Positions 53,093 to 62,647 of a stretch of 64,000 nt of DNA are shown one piece after another. This stretch comes from CAYWLQ01 sp964458775. Lineage in GTDB: Bacteria > Myxococcota_A > Polyangia > JAAYKL01. Positions within the stretch are counted from its first letter, which is position 1, and each line of letters begins with the position of its first letter. The translations under genes and the position numbers were made by a program. The notes under the pieces were generated by a model. It was not told the origin of the DNA and did not search any database. It saw only the letters and a program-made list of their open reading frames with translations. The stretch is from contig CAYWLQ010000001.1 in the NCBI GenBank assembly GCA_964458775.1, forward strand, positions 1-64,000. Reading direction: 5' to 3'.

Positions 53093-54943
53093 TTATGATT
53101 TCTCAGCGGAATCGTCGGTAGAATTGCTGACTTGGTCGTACATTATTTCTGCAATGCGAAACACTGATGCTTCAAGTTGTGTTTTACATCTTGAGATTGC
53201 CTCCAGATCATTAGTCTTGACTGCCTCCTTAAGGGTGCTGATGTCAAAAACGATTAATTCAAGGTCTTCTTTCTGTACCAAATCACCGTAGCTTTCCACT
53301 GCACGTTCGGATGTGAAAATCAAAGAATCAGCCTCAATTTTAGCCTCAGCAATGATCTTTAATTTTTTGTCGGCTTCTTTTTGTTTTTCGGCCTCTTCGA
53401 TGATTCTCTGTATATCAGCATCGGAAAGACCGGAGGCAGCAGTCACCTTAACTTTTTGTTTCTTTCCGGTACCCAGGTCTTTTGCGGTTACAGCAACTAT
53501 GCCGTTTACATCGATATCAAAAACCACCTCTATTTGAGGCATTCCCCTCGGTGCAGGAGGTATTCCGGTCAGTTCAAATTGAATAAGTGAGGTGTTATCG
53601 GCGGCCATTTGTCGTTCACCCTGCAAAACATGAATCGGTACATAAGCTTGATTGTCCAGGCTGGTTGTAAATATTTTTTTGCTGCGGGTAGGTATGGTGG
53701 TATTTCTCTCAATTATTGGAGTAAAAATTCCTCCGCCGGTCTCAACACCTAGACTTAATGGCGTAACATCAAGAAGCAACACATCGCTTGCCTCTCCCGC
53801 CGAAATCGCTCCTTGCAATGCTGCACCTACAGCCACAGCTTCATCCGGATTAACTCCTCTAAGAGGTTTTTTGCCGAAAAACTCCTCAACTGATCTCTGA
53901 ACCAGCGGCATGCGCGACATTCCTCCTACCAGGAGTATTGCATCTATATCGGTTTTTGACATGCCCGCATCTTTGAGTGCCTGTTCACACGGAACGAAGG
54001 TTTTGTTGACCAAATCTTCAACCAGATTTTCCAGCTCTCTTCGAGTAATCTCCATGATCAGATGTTTGGGACCGGTGCGGTCAGCAACAATAAAGGGGAG
54101 GTTGATTTCTGTTGTAAAAGATGATGATAATTCATGTTTGGCTTTTTCCGCAGCCTCTTTAAGTCTTTGCAATACCATCTTGTCTTTTTTAAGATCTATT
54201 CCCGTGTCATCGTAAAATCGACGAGCAATTTCATCGACCAAAGAATGGTCGAAATCTTCACCTCCTAAAAAAGTATCTCCGGCTGTCGATTTAACGCTGA
54301 AAACACCGCCTTCGCATTCCATTAGAGTAAAATCTAAGGTGCCCCCTCCCAAATCATATATTGCGACACGTTGCTTAGCATTACTATCCGCAAAACCACC
54401 GTAAGAAAGAGCAGCGGCTGTCGGTTCATTGATAATACGCTCCACAGTTAGACCTGCAATCAGTCCGGCATCCTTTGTTGCTTGTCTTTGTGCATCGTTA
54501 AAATAGGCAGGTACCGTTATTACAGCTCTATTTACTTGTGTACCCAAATAGGCTTCAGCCACAGCACGCATTTCCGACAAAATAATTGCCGAAACTTCGG
54601 GAGGACTCAGTTCCCGATCCTTGACCTTGACCCATGCATCTCCGTTGGATGCTCCCACAATATTATAGGCACACATTTCTCGTTGCTTGGCAGCTTCCCG
54701 CGAATCAAGTTTTCGCCCCATCAGACGCTTTATAGCAAATAAAGTGTTTTCGGGATTGGTAACCGCTTGTCGCTTAGCCACATGCCCCGTTAACTGTTCT
54801 CCTGTGGCTGAAAATGCCACAATTGAGGGTGTGGTGCGGCTTCCTTCGGCATTTGGGATAACCGTTACATCCTTTCCGTCTTTAACAGCAACGCAGGAAT
54901 TGGTTGTACCTAAATCAATGCCGATTACGCGGTCTTCACTCAT
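53093..54943 (-). CDS. dnaK: chaperone DnaK (Hsp70)
   Basis: A 616-residue Hsp70 with GIDLGTTNSCVAV, the phosphate loop AVITVPAYFNDAQRQATKDAG, AIYDLGGGTLDFTLM and VLLLDVTPLSLGVETGGG. The substrate domain is complete; the C-terminal lid is a little short and Glu/Lys-rich. It lies between grpE (16 bases upstream) and dnaJ. Confidence 0.98.
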   Translation of the reverse strand: MSEDRVIGIDLGTTNSCVAVKDGKDVTVIPNAEGSRTTPSIVAFSATGEQLTGHVAKRQAVTNPENTLFAIKRLMGRKLDSREAAKQREMCAYNIVGASNGDAWVKVKDRELSPPEVSAIILSEMRAVAEAYLGTQVNRAVITVPAYFNDAQRQATKDAGLIAGLTVERIINEPTAAALSYGGFADSNAKQRVAIYDLGGGTLDFTLMECEGGVFSVKSTAGDTFLGGEDFDHSLVDEIARRFYDDTGIDLKKDKMVLQRLKEAAEKAKHELSSSFTTEINLPFIVADRTGPKHLIMEITRRELENLVEDLVNKTFVPCEQALKDAGMSKTDIDAILLVGGMSRMPLVQRSVEEFFGKKPLRGVNPDEAVAVGAALQGAISAGEASDVLLLDVTPLSLGVETGGGIFTPIIERNTTIPTRSKKIFTTSLDNQAYVPIHVLQGERQMAADNTSLIQFELTGIPPAPRGMPQIEVVFDIDVNGIVAVTAKDLGTGKKQKVKVTAASGLSDADIQRIIEEAEKQKEADKKLKIIAEAKIEADSLIFTSERAVESYGDLVQKEDLELIVFDISTLKEAVKTNDLEAISRCKTQLEASVFRIAEIMYDQVSNSTDDSAEKS

Positions 54944-54959
54944 AATTCAATCTCCTCGA

Positions 54960-55583
54960 TTAACTTTCGATTGGGTTATCATCGGAGTCTGAGACTTGAG
55001 GTTCTGCATTTGGAGGTGCTCCCTTAGAAACAGAAACCATTGCTGCTCTGAGCAGTTTTTCTCCGATAACATAGCCCTTTCTCATTTCATCGACAATTTG
55101 ACCGGCCGGATGCTCAGAAGAAAAAATTTGTACCACAGCTTCGTGCACAGAAGGATCAAACGCTTTGCCGATACTATCAACAGACTTGACGTTGAAACGG
55201 TCCATTGAAGTTAAAAATTGTCGTTTGATCATCTGTAATCCTTCAACAATTCCGTCTGCCTTGTTTTTTTCACTGGAGGCAATGGCCAAATCCACACTGT
55301 CTATCACAGGTATTATTTCTGTCAAAATCTCCATTCGCCCTCTGACAAGAGCATCTTCGACCTCACGTCGAGAGCGTTTCCTTACATTGTCTGTTTCGGC
55401 AGCTGCCCTCATCCATTTTTCATGGGTTTCATTCAGCTTTTTTTGCAGCTCAGCTACCGGATCGATAGAGTCGGATTTTGAATCATCAGGTGATTCAACT
55501 TGTTGTTTTTGTTCATCAATATCCACAGGTGTTTTTTCGTCTTCTTCTTCAATAATGTTATTGATGTCGTCTTTCACTTTCAT
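54960..55583 (-). CDS. grpE: nucleotide exchange factor GrpE
   Basis: A 207-residue GrpE with a long acidic, probably disordered N-terminus, coiled coil (KWMRAAAETDNVRKRSRREVE), and the beta domain with FDPSVHEAV and GYVIGEKLLRAAMVSVSKG. It is first in the cluster; the direct repeats at 55621-55646 are upstream. Confidence 0.96.
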   Translation of the reverse strand: MKVKDDINNIIEEEDEKTPVDIDEQKQQVESPDDSKSDSIDPVAELQKKLNETHEKWMRAAAETDNVRKRSRREVEDALVRGRMEILTEIIPVIDSVDLAIASSEKNKADGIVEGLQMIKRQFLTSMDRFNVKSVDSIGKAFDPSVHEAVVQIFSSEHPAGQIVDEMRKGYVIGEKLLRAAMVSVSKGAPPNAEPQVSDSDDNPIES

Positions 55584-55620
55584 TCTCCTAAATATAACCT
55601 CAATATAAACTCGGTTTGAA

Positions 55621-55646
55621 TGCGCCCGTCAAGTTGCGCCCGTCAA
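55621..55646 (-). promoter_or_regulatory. two direct repeats TTGACGGGCGCA upstream of grpE
   Basis: On the minus strand TTGACGGGCGCA occurs twice with a 14-base period (55635-55646 and 55621-55632), 38-63 bases before the grpE ATG at 55583. TTGACG can serve as a -35 box with an AT-rich -10 candidate (TTTATA/TATATT) 17-19 bases after the nearer copy. The doubled GC-rich motif is more likely a heat-shock regulator or sigma site. No CIRCE inverted repeat is present. Confidence 0.45.
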
Positions 55647-55813
55647 TCCGTACGATTCCAATGTCTTAAACATCCGTAGGTTAGTGTCAACCACTAATGA
55701 AATTAAAATTTCTTATTTTTCAGTGTATAGATAATTAGTTTATTTTACTACTGTTCGGAGAGATTACTTCTCTATAAGCACAGAGCACTAAATGTTTTGT
55801 TGTTAGATTGAAG

Positions 55814-56821
55814 CTAGGGAACTCTGTATGATGATCTCAGAACAGATTTGAGTTGTTTAGCTAGAAGGCGGGTGAACAACGGTTTTCCTTTCTTACTGTT
55901 CAGATGGTCTCCGCTGCCAAAATGCTTTTCTGTAATGTTACGGTTGTCGGTAAAATCAATTAGCGGAATATTTCGCAATGAGAGATACATTTTCATGTCC
56001 TCAATATACTGAACAAGTTGTGTCGTCTGTTTATTCGAAACCAAATCTCGCCGTTTTTTAACGCGAACAAACACAAGCTGTATGTTTGCAGATTCAGCAA
56101 GATCGATAACATGGGGCAGAAATGACTTTTCTATCGCTTCAGCAAACGGTTCATTAAACTGATAGGCGACAGACTCAGCCTTTTTCTGTTCCTTTTCAAC
56201 AAGTGACTTTTGCATTTTCGAATAGTGAAAGGCTCGTTCTGCGGCTTTGTCCACGGATTGGATCCGCATTTTAAGTAGATTACTGACTATAGTTTTTAGG
56301 TTACGGTTGATGATATCTTGCAGTAGTTCACGTTTGCCAAAGGAAGGCAAAGAGCTTTGTATAAACCTTTGGAGCGGGTCAGGAGTAAAAATAAGGCGGT
56401 CTAAAAGAGGTTCTGAATTGGTTGACTGATCGTCTATAAATCTCCTGTACCTTCCGGTAGTTCGATAGAAGGGTTGAGTCCAAAACGTGTCTCTAAAAAA
56501 AAACACTACGATTTTAGGGCGTTTAGGTGCTGCGATTACCACGTTCTTAAAGGTGAGATACCAAGACGCTGAAGCTGACCCGCCCTGGGCCAGCTTAGTG
56601 CACCACAGACCAAGAAGGGAGGAAAGCGTTTTCTCGTCTACAGACGAGTTCAGAACAGAATTGCCGATAAGTACCACTTTTGCCTTGTGTATCTTATTGC
56701 GATATTCCTTGAGATGCTTATGACTAGAACGATTAGTATCGTTTATGCTGAGCGCTACAATAACGTTGAGCAACAAAAAAACGCCAAGTCCAAGCAAAAT
56801 ATTGTAGGTTTTGTTCCACAT
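55814..56821 (-). CDS. SGNH-fold protein with N-terminal anchor, partner of MBOAT
   Basis: A 335-residue protein with one N-terminal helix (ILLGLGVFLLLNVIVALS), then an SGNH-like domain: LIGNSVLNSS in place of the GDS motif, and DHLNSKKGKPLF with the C-terminal Asp/His. This resembles the AlgJ/AlgX/DltD-type partner of MBOAT O-acyltransferases. It starts eight bases after the MBOAT gene end (stop 56829), so the two are an operon. Acetylation of an exopolysaccharide or cell-wall polymer is the inferred job. Confidence 0.72.
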   Translation of the reverse strand: MWNKTYNILLGLGVFLLLNVIVALSINDTNRSSHKHLKEYRNKIHKAKVVLIGNSVLNSSVDEKTLSSLLGLWCTKLAQGGSASASWYLTFKNVVIAAPKRPKIVVFFFRDTFWTQPFYRTTGRYRRFIDDQSTNSEPLLDRLIFTPDPLQRFIQSSLPSFGKRELLQDIINRNLKTIVSNLLKMRIQSVDKAAERAFHYSKMQKSLVEKEQKKAESVAYQFNEPFAEAIEKSFLPHVIDLAESANIQLVFVRVKKRRDLVSNKQTTQLVQYIEDMKMYLSLRNIPLIDFTDNRNITEKHFGSGDHLNSKKGKPLFTRLLAKQLKSVLRSSYRVP

Positions 56822-56828
56822 AATTTCC

Positions 56829-58232
56829 CTAAAACTGAAAGTAGATAAAGTCCTGTCGGTTATCCGGCGCGAGTACCAGTATTAAGAACAGGAGCAGCGC
56901 CATGATCATTGCTCGCATAGATTTTGAGCGCTTCGGCGATTCAATCCATCCGGTCAGCAGTAACAGTGCGCTTAACACTGCCGTCCAGAGAAAAATGATC
57001 GAGCCGACAACCAGAGCGTCCCGTGTTGCTGCGACCGTTGTCGTGTTTGATATTGCTGCGCGGTAAAGCCAGCTGAGACTCGGTGCACGAAATAGGGACC
57101 AGCTCAGCAAAGTGAAGGATGACATGACTGAGACAGCTATGCCCCTCTTTATTCCCTCAGGATGCAGGACTCTGCCGAAGCCGATGCCTCGATACAAAAG
57201 AATGAGAGCAGCATGAAACAGTCCCCACGCAACAAAATTCCACGCCGCGCCGTGCCAAAGTCCGCTCAACGTGAATGTCACAATAACTATGACAGCAGCC
57301 CGCCATCGACTTTTCGTTCGCGACCCGCCCATCGGAATATATAGGTAATCTCTAATCCAGGTAGAAAACGAAATGTGCCACCGTCTCCAAAAGTCCGATG
57401 GAGACACAGCTGCGTAAGGGGCTTTGAAGTTGGGCGATAGTTCAATACCAAGCAGTCGCGCCGAGCCTCGTGCGATATCAGTATAGGCTGAGAAGTCTGC
57501 ATAGATTTGTAGAGCAAACGAGATCGTGCCGGCCAGTAGAAGAAAGCGGGAGGGTGTGTTAAGTGCGAAAACCTTGTTTGCGTAAATAGCTGCGTTGTCA
57601 GCAATGACCAACTTCTTGAAAAAGCCGGCTATAAGAAGCGGCCAGGCCGAAAGAAATCGTTCCCAATCCCATCGTTGCTTGCACTCAATCTGTGGCAAAA
57701 GGGTGGCGGCGCGCTCGATTGGACCTGCGACCAGCTGTGGAAAAAACGATACAAACAAAGCAAAATCTAACACGTTTCGTCTGGGAGATAAATCTCCACG
57801 ATATACATCCACCGTATAACCGATGGTTTGAAACGAATAGAACGAAATACCCGCCGGCAAAAGGATGTCAAGGGTCCACCTTTGTAATTTTACCCCAAAG
57901 AGAGATGCGGCGGCGATAAAATTGTCGGCAAAGAAATCGAAGTACTTGAAAAAACCTAGCTGAATCAGAGTATATGCAATCGCTGCGATTAAAATAAGCC
58001 GCTTGCGGTTTTCAAAGCGTACCAAGGCATTCCCTGCCAGGTAATGAACCAATGTGGTTCCAATTAAAAGCCCGCAGAGCCAAGGATGGACAAAACCGTA
58101 GAACACATAGCTCACCAACAACAACATGCTGTTGCGAAGAGTTTTTGACGGCAATATCCAGTAAAGGCAAAATACAACAGCCAGTAAGAAAAAGTAGCTA
58201 GTACTCGTAAAAACCATGAAAAAAACTACCAA
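56829..58232 (-). CDS. MBOAT O-acyltransferase (AlgI family)
   Basis: A 467-residue membrane acyltransferase. About eleven helices and the MBOAT signatures are visible: PQLVAGPIERAATLLPQ, SPSDFWRRWHISFSTWIRDY, LGGSR-like PMGGSR, and the catalytic His in LSGLWHGAAWNFVAWG. Its base composition looks higher in GC than its neighbours. With the SGNH partner downstream it forms the common polysaccharide O-acetylation pair. An internal ATG at 58217 is an alternative start; the upstream gap (58233-58308) has no ribosome site of note. Confidence 0.9.
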   Translation of the reverse strand: MVVFFMVFTSTSYFFLLAVVFCLYWILPSKTLRNSMLLLVSYVFYGFVHPWLCGLLIGTTLVHYLAGNALVRFENRKRLILIAAIAYTLIQLGFFKYFDFFADNFIAAASLFGVKLQRWTLDILLPAGISFYSFQTIGYTVDVYRGDLSPRRNVLDFALFVSFFPQLVAGPIERAATLLPQIECKQRWDWERFLSAWPLLIAGFFKKLVIADNAAIYANKVFALNTPSRFLLLAGTISFALQIYADFSAYTDIARGSARLLGIELSPNFKAPYAAVSPSDFWRRWHISFSTWIRDYLYIPMGGSRTKSRWRAAVIVIVTFTLSGLWHGAAWNFVAWGLFHAALILLYRGIGFGRVLHPEGIKRGIAVSVMSSFTLLSWSLFRAPSLSWLYRAAISNTTTVAATRDALVVGSIIFLWTAVLSALLLLTGWIESPKRSKSMRAMIMALLLFLILVLAPDNRQDFIYFQF

Positions 58233-58308
58233 TAAGCCATTGTAAAGTAAAGTGAAGCTCCCTAATATTTTTGTGTTTTGGAGTAAAAATACTTACAAAT
58301 AAGAAGGA

Positions 58309-59976
58309 TTATCGCTTGTCTTGAAGCAATTTGTTTGATTGAGAGCGTGATTCTCCGGCTGAGGATACCCTTATGGCTGCTTTGTCGTGAACCGGACAAA
58401 CATTTTCGCAGGCGCCGCAGCCGGTGCAGCGGTCGGGAACGACCACCGGACGTTTGAGAACAAGTCCGGTTTCTTCCTGAATTTCTTTGTCAATTACAAT
58501 AGCTTTGGGAGAGATTGGACAAAATTCTTCGCATACTATGCACGGAGTATTCATGGACCACGGCAAGCAGCGTCCTCTGTCAATAAATGCAGTACCGATT
58601 TTAAGAGGCTGTTTCGTGTCGGTTTTTTCCTTTTCAGTAATCTGTCTGATGGCGCCTGTGGGACATACTTGTGTGCACAGAGTGCAGGTGGATTCGCAGT
58701 ATCCTATTTTGGGAATTAATATAGGAGTCCAAAGCCCTTCTACGCCTGCCTGATCAAAAGCCGGATGCAATGCATTGTTGGGACAAATTTTCATGCACTG
58801 ACCGCAGCGAACACATCTAGCCAAGAATTCTCTTTCGTCTACCGAACCGGGCGGCCGAATTCTTTCGGGAGAAGGTCTGCCGTCAACTGAGGTTAACACT
58901 CCGGTTCTAACGGTCGGCACCAGTACCGCACCGGCTGCCGCCCCTGCTATGACCTTGCGTCTGGAAAGATCAGGCGAGGGCTTTTCGTTTGTTTTGTATC
59001 CTGATAATCCAAAAGCCAATGAATTGGATTGTGAACAAGCGGCGGTGCAGTTCATGCACAAATCACATTCGGCACGATGCCAGGATTCTCCCGGTTTGGG
59101 AGATGCAGCCCCTTGGCATGACAATTCGCATTTACCGCATTGGGTGCACGAAGTTTCGTCCTTTCTCAGAGACAGTATTCCCCATCGGCCGCTGAGTCCC
59201 AAAAGCGCTCCGAGCGGACACAGTCCTCTGCACCAAAAACGAGGTATAAAGCGGTTTACAATCAAGACTGCAATAAAAACAACTGACAAAATAATACCGC
59301 CTTCTACCATCGTTCCCTTACCGCTTAGTAAGGCTTTGTCGGTAATAAAAAAGACGGCGTCTGAAAATAGCTGAAGCGCTCTTACATCCGATTGTGCAGC
59401 CGAGGTTACTGCCGTTCTGAGAAACCATTCGATAATGGGTATAAAAGTAAGAGCAACACCTCTGACTGCCAGGCACAAAGGGTCTAAAAGACCAAAGAGA
59501 GCCGAACCCAAAACAGCCGATGCGGCGGTTGCTATTAAGACATAGTATTTTATTTTCTGATACGGTTTGGTCTTGTTTGCTTTGATGCGGTTTGCACCTT
59601 TGAGGGAGGGTTTGGTCTCTGCTAAAATATGATTCATTGTGCCCATGGGGCAAACCCAGCCGCAAAAAGCTCTTCCGAGCAACAATCCCGAGATAATAGT
59701 TATAAGGCTCAGCATTACTGCGCCGGGCACTGTTCCCGTGGAAAAAAGCACCAACAAACCGATTAGCGGATCTATATTGAGAAAAAGCTCAACCGGATAA
59801 GCTACCGAGTGGGAATTTGAAGCATCGAAAGTCGAACCCACACCGGCGGTGCTGACACCGATAAGCCAAAGAAAAAGCAGCAAAAACAATCCTTGAGAAA
59901 CGCGCCTGGCATAGCGCAGTATTCTCCATTTGCGATTTATCCGGTTTATCTCCGGGGATACTGTTCGGTTTTTCAA
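58309..59976 (-). CDS. NapH/NapG-like membrane polyferredoxin
   Basis: A 555-residue protein joining two units. The N-terminal unit is a NapH/RsxA-type membrane ferredoxin with several helices and the motifs FCGWVCPMGTMNH and FWCRGLCPLGALLG, and two 4Fe-4S sets (CTQCGKCELSC; CDLCMNCTAAC). After a second hydrophobic stretch (RRKVIAGAAAGAVLVPTV), the C-terminal unit is NapG-like with four further clusters (CVRCGQCMKICP, CTLCTQVCP, CIVCEEFCP, CTGCGACENVCP). The start TTG at 59976 overlaps the DUF362 stop (TTGA); longer readings to 60117 would run inside that gene. It would pass electrons between the quinone pool and a periplasmic acceptor; the acceptor is not in the window. Confidence 0.85.
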   Translation of the reverse strand: MKNRTVSPEINRINRKWRILRYARRVSQGLFLLLFLWLIGVSTAGVGSTFDASNSHSVAYPVELFLNIDPLIGLLVLFSTGTVPGAVMLSLITIISGLLLGRAFCGWVCPMGTMNHILAETKPSLKGANRIKANKTKPYQKIKYYVLIATAASAVLGSALFGLLDPLCLAVRGVALTFIPIIEWFLRTAVTSAAQSDVRALQLFSDAVFFITDKALLSGKGTMVEGGIILSVVFIAVLIVNRFIPRFWCRGLCPLGALLGLSGRWGILSLRKDETSCTQCGKCELSCQGAASPKPGESWHRAECDLCMNCTAACSQSNSLAFGLSGYKTNEKPSPDLSRRKVIAGAAAGAVLVPTVRTGVLTSVDGRPSPERIRPPGSVDEREFLARCVRCGQCMKICPNNALHPAFDQAGVEGLWTPILIPKIGYCESTCTLCTQVCPTGAIRQITEKEKTDTKQPLKIGTAFIDRGRCLPWSMNTPCIVCEEFCPISPKAIVIDKEIQEETGLVLKRPVVVPDRCTGCGACENVCPVHDKAAIRVSSAGESRSQSNKLLQDKR

Positions 59977-60941
59977 GATACTTCTACTTTTTTTACAGCC
60001 TTGATATTTGCCGTGCCCAACCCCATTTTTTCGCCCATAGCAAGATACGGAAGATCCGAAGCGGATACATCGATCAATGTACAAGTGTAAGCATCCAAAA
60101 CAACTGGATCTATACAAGCTGCAACCTGACCCATTTCGCGGGTATCTTCAATATTTCCGCCCTGAGGTCCGTTGCGAAGCAATACACGATGTGCGTCAAC
60201 AATGGACAAAGTCGGTAAAAAAGCAGCGGTTAAGTCGGCAATTGAGTCGTTGATCTGTTGATGATGGCGATTTCTGCTTCCGCCGATTAAGCCGTATAAA
60301 TTTTTCATTGCGCCGGTATACTTAGACAGACCGTGGTGTTTGGCAATAGCAATATTGATTAATCGGTCAACCTCCACCGCCGGCATAAGAACCGGAACCG
60401 AACCTAAAACGCCGCCCAGGTTTTTGGTGGAAAACCGATGTTCTTCGGGAAGAACAATTTTGGCCCCTGCAGCCTCTGCCGCCTTCCAAATGCCCGAGCG
60501 AGTAAAGCATCGCTTAGCTTCGTTACAGGTATTGTCGGTTACAATTACAGAAGATGCGCCGGCTTCCAAACACATAGAGACAACGGCGGCGACAACAGCC
60601 GGATTGGTAGTGGCAGCTTGAAGAGGGGTTCGATCCCAAGCGATATTGGGTTTTATCGCAACAGTATCACCCTTTTTGACAAATTTTTGCATGCCGCCTA
60701 AAGCTTTGACAGCAGCCCTAACAGCGGCATCCGGACTGCCCTTGCCGACAGCTAAAACAGGAGCATCAAAGCTAAGCCCTTTTCTAAAATCTGCCGCCCA
60801 AGGCTTTTCCTCTTTAGCGCGAGGCTCCTTGCGGCCTTTGTCCTTAGCGAGAACAAAAGCCCCGGACAAACCGGCTGCTCCGGCCCCGACAATACCCAGT
60901 CTCTTTAAAAACTCTCGTCTGTTCCAGTTTTCATCCATCAT
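59973..60941 (-). CDS. DUF362 protein with Tat signal
   Basis: A 322-residue protein beginning with a twin-arginine signal (NRREFLKRLGIVGAGAAG). The body has the DUF362 core: VKKGDTVAIKPNIAWDRTP, ASSVIVTDNTCNEAKRCF, and the C-terminal DLPYLAMGEKMGLGTAN. DUF362 proteins often pair with ferredoxins, and here the polyferredoxin gene overlaps its stop. The reaction is unknown. The export signal places it in the periplasm. Confidence 0.88.
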   Translation of the reverse strand: MMDENWNRREFLKRLGIVGAGAAGLSGAFVLAKDKGRKEPRAKEEKPWAADFRKGLSFDAPVLAVGKGSPDAAVRAAVKALGGMQKFVKKGDTVAIKPNIAWDRTPLQAATTNPAVVAAVVSMCLEAGASSVIVTDNTCNEAKRCFTRSGIWKAAEAAGAKIVLPEEHRFSTKNLGGVLGSVPVLMPAVEVDRLINIAIAKHHGLSKYTGAMKNLYGLIGGSRNRHHQQINDSIADLTAAFLPTLSIVDAHRVLLRNGPQGGNIEDTREMGQVAACIDPVVLDAYTCTLIDVSASDLPYLAMGEKMGLGTANIKAVKKVEVS

Positions 60942-61148
60942 AAATAAACACTATCCGAGGTTTTACTCGATTTCAAGAAGTCATGAATGTTATATCCAGT
61001 AAAACAGTTCAATAGAGAATATTAAAGGTAGTGGTAAGAAACGTATCTGCACCTGAAATGATATTGTTTCAAAGTGCGCCAAATACTCTTTAAATAGGTT
61101 CGATTCTTTCCTGTATGATGTTTAAAAAAAACAAAACTCATGCTTGCA

Positions 61149-61162
61149 CATAACCGTTTATG
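61149..61162. promoter_or_regulatory. small inverted repeat upstream of arsR
   Basis: CATAA-CCGT-TTATG lies 38 bases before the arsR ATG. ArsR-type repressors bind short AT-rich inverted repeats in this position. The repeat is short, so this is a weak call. Confidence 0.3.
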
Positions 61163-61199
61163 CGGGTAAATGCATATAAGAAACATTGGAGAATTACGA

Positions 61200-61553
61200 A
61201 TGCGAACTTTGGCCTATATTTTTAAAGCATTGTCTGATGAGACCCGGTTGCAAATGCTGGGGTTGTTGTTTAAGGCCGGTGAACTGTGCGTTTGCGACTT
61301 TGTGGAGGTTTTGGGCATTACTCAGTCCAAGGCTTCTCGTCATCTTCGATATTTGGTTAACGCAGGTTTGGTGCTCGATCGCCGTGAAGCTGTTTGGGTT
61401 TATTTTCGAATTACAGACAATCCCGATTCGGAATCGGGGGCTGTGCTTAAGGTTCTTTCTGATATTACAACCAAAAATCTTTCTACAGAACTTATTGAAA
61501 ATCTCAAAAAATGGATTGAACGGAAAAATAAGAATAATTCTTGCGAACCTTGA
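61200..61553 (+). CDS. arsR: ArsR-type arsenic-sensing repressor
   Basis: A 117-residue winged-helix repressor. The ATG at 61200 has GGAG eight bases before it; an ATG at 61170 is too early. The As(III) site ELCVCDFVEVL gives Cys30 and Cys32, and the recognition helix is TQSKASRHLRYL. It heads the ars operon (acr3 follows after 26 bases). Confidence 0.93.
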   Translation: MRTLAYIFKALSDETRLQMLGLLFKAGELCVCDFVEVLGITQSKASRHLRYLVNAGLVLDRREAVWVYFRITDNPDSESGAVLKVLSDITTKNLSTELIENLKKWIERKNKNNSCEP

Positions 61554-61579
61554 AATAGCAAATTCGAAGGAGATGTTTT

Positions 61580-62647
61580 ATGTCTAAATCTGACGGTGTT
61601 GCTCAAAAGCTTTCGTTTTTGGATAGATACCTGACTCTGTGGATCTTTATTGCTATGGCGGTCGGCGTCGGCGGAGGGTATTTGTTTCCTTCCTTGGTTC
61701 CTTTTATCAATCGGTTTAATGTCGGAACTACTAACATACCTATTGCGATAGGCTTGATTTTAATGATGTATCCGCCTTTAGCCAAGGTGCGTTACGAAGA
61801 TATGAGGCCGGTATTTCGTAATACCAAAGTTTTGGGCCTTTCCCTGGTGCAAAACTGGATTATCGGGCCAATTCTTATGTTCGGCTTGGCATTATTATTT
61901 CTTCACGACAAACCGGAATATATGGTCGGCCTTATAATGATAGGTCTCGCCCGTTGCATTGCCATGGTAATTGTTTGGAATGAATTGGCCAAAGGAGATA
62001 CCGAGTACTGTGCCGGTCTTGTGGCTTTAAACTCTCTTTTTCAGGTGCTGCTCTATTCAGTTTATGCCTATATTTTTATAACTATAGTCCCCACATGGTT
62101 CGGCTTGGAAGGGGTTGCTGTTAACATTACTATAGGCGAAATTGCTGCAAGTGTTTTTATCTATTTAGGCATACCGTTTATTGCTGGGATTATTACCAGA
62201 TTTTCTCTTATTCGTTTAAAAAACAAAGATTGGTATCATTCAAAATTTATACCTAAAATTAGTCCGATAACTTTAGTCGCTCTTTTGTTCACTATTGTGG
62301 TTATGTTCTCGCTAAAGGGTGAAAAAATTGTGGAGCTTCCCTTTGATGTTATTCGCATTGCAATTCCGCTGCTCATCTACTTTGTGTTAATGTTTTTTAT
62401 ATCTTTTTTTATGTCAAAAAAAGTCGGTGCAACCTACGAACAATCAACCACACTTTCTTTTACAGCTGCTTCCAATAACTTTGAGCTGGCCATAGCAGTG
62501 GCAATTGCAACCTTCGGCATTAATCACGGCGGTGCCTTGGCAGCGGTAATTGGCCCGCTGGTGGAGGTGCCCGTATTGATAGGATTGGTAAACGTCGCGC
62601 TTTGGCTGGGGCGCAAATACTACAAAACCGAGGAGGTTAAAACATGA
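61580..62647 (+). CDS. acr3: arsenite efflux pump Acr3
   Basis: A 355-residue ten-helix arsenite permease of the ACR3/BASS type. It has the conserved LARCIAMVIVWNELAKGD segment with the essential Cys, and FTAASNNFELAIAVAIATFG. A strong ribosome site (AAGGAG) precedes the ATG. Its stop overlaps the arsC start (ATGA). Confidence 0.95.
   Translation: MSKSDGVAQKLSFLDRYLTLWIFIAMAVGVGGGYLFPSLVPFINRFNVGTTNIPIAIGLILMMYPPLAKVRYEDMRPVFRNTKVLGLSLVQNWIIGPILMFGLALLFLHDKPEYMVGLIMIGLARCIAMVIVWNELAKGDTEYCAGLVALNSLFQVLLYSVYAYIFITIVPTWFGLEGVAVNITIGEIAASVFIYLGIPFIAGIITRFSLIRLKNKDWYHSKFIPKISPITLVALLFTIVVMFSLKGEKIVELPFDVIRIAIPLLIYFVLMFFISFFMSKKVGATYEQSTTLSFTAASNNFELAIAVAIATFGINHGGALAAVIGPLVEVPVLIGLVNVALWLGRKYYKTEEVKT

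Noticed and set aside
58309..60117. Longer reading of the polyferredoxin starting at 60117
   Set aside because: The extra residues lie inside the DUF362 gene in another frame and show no family similarity; the TTG overlapping the DUF362 stop is more plausible.
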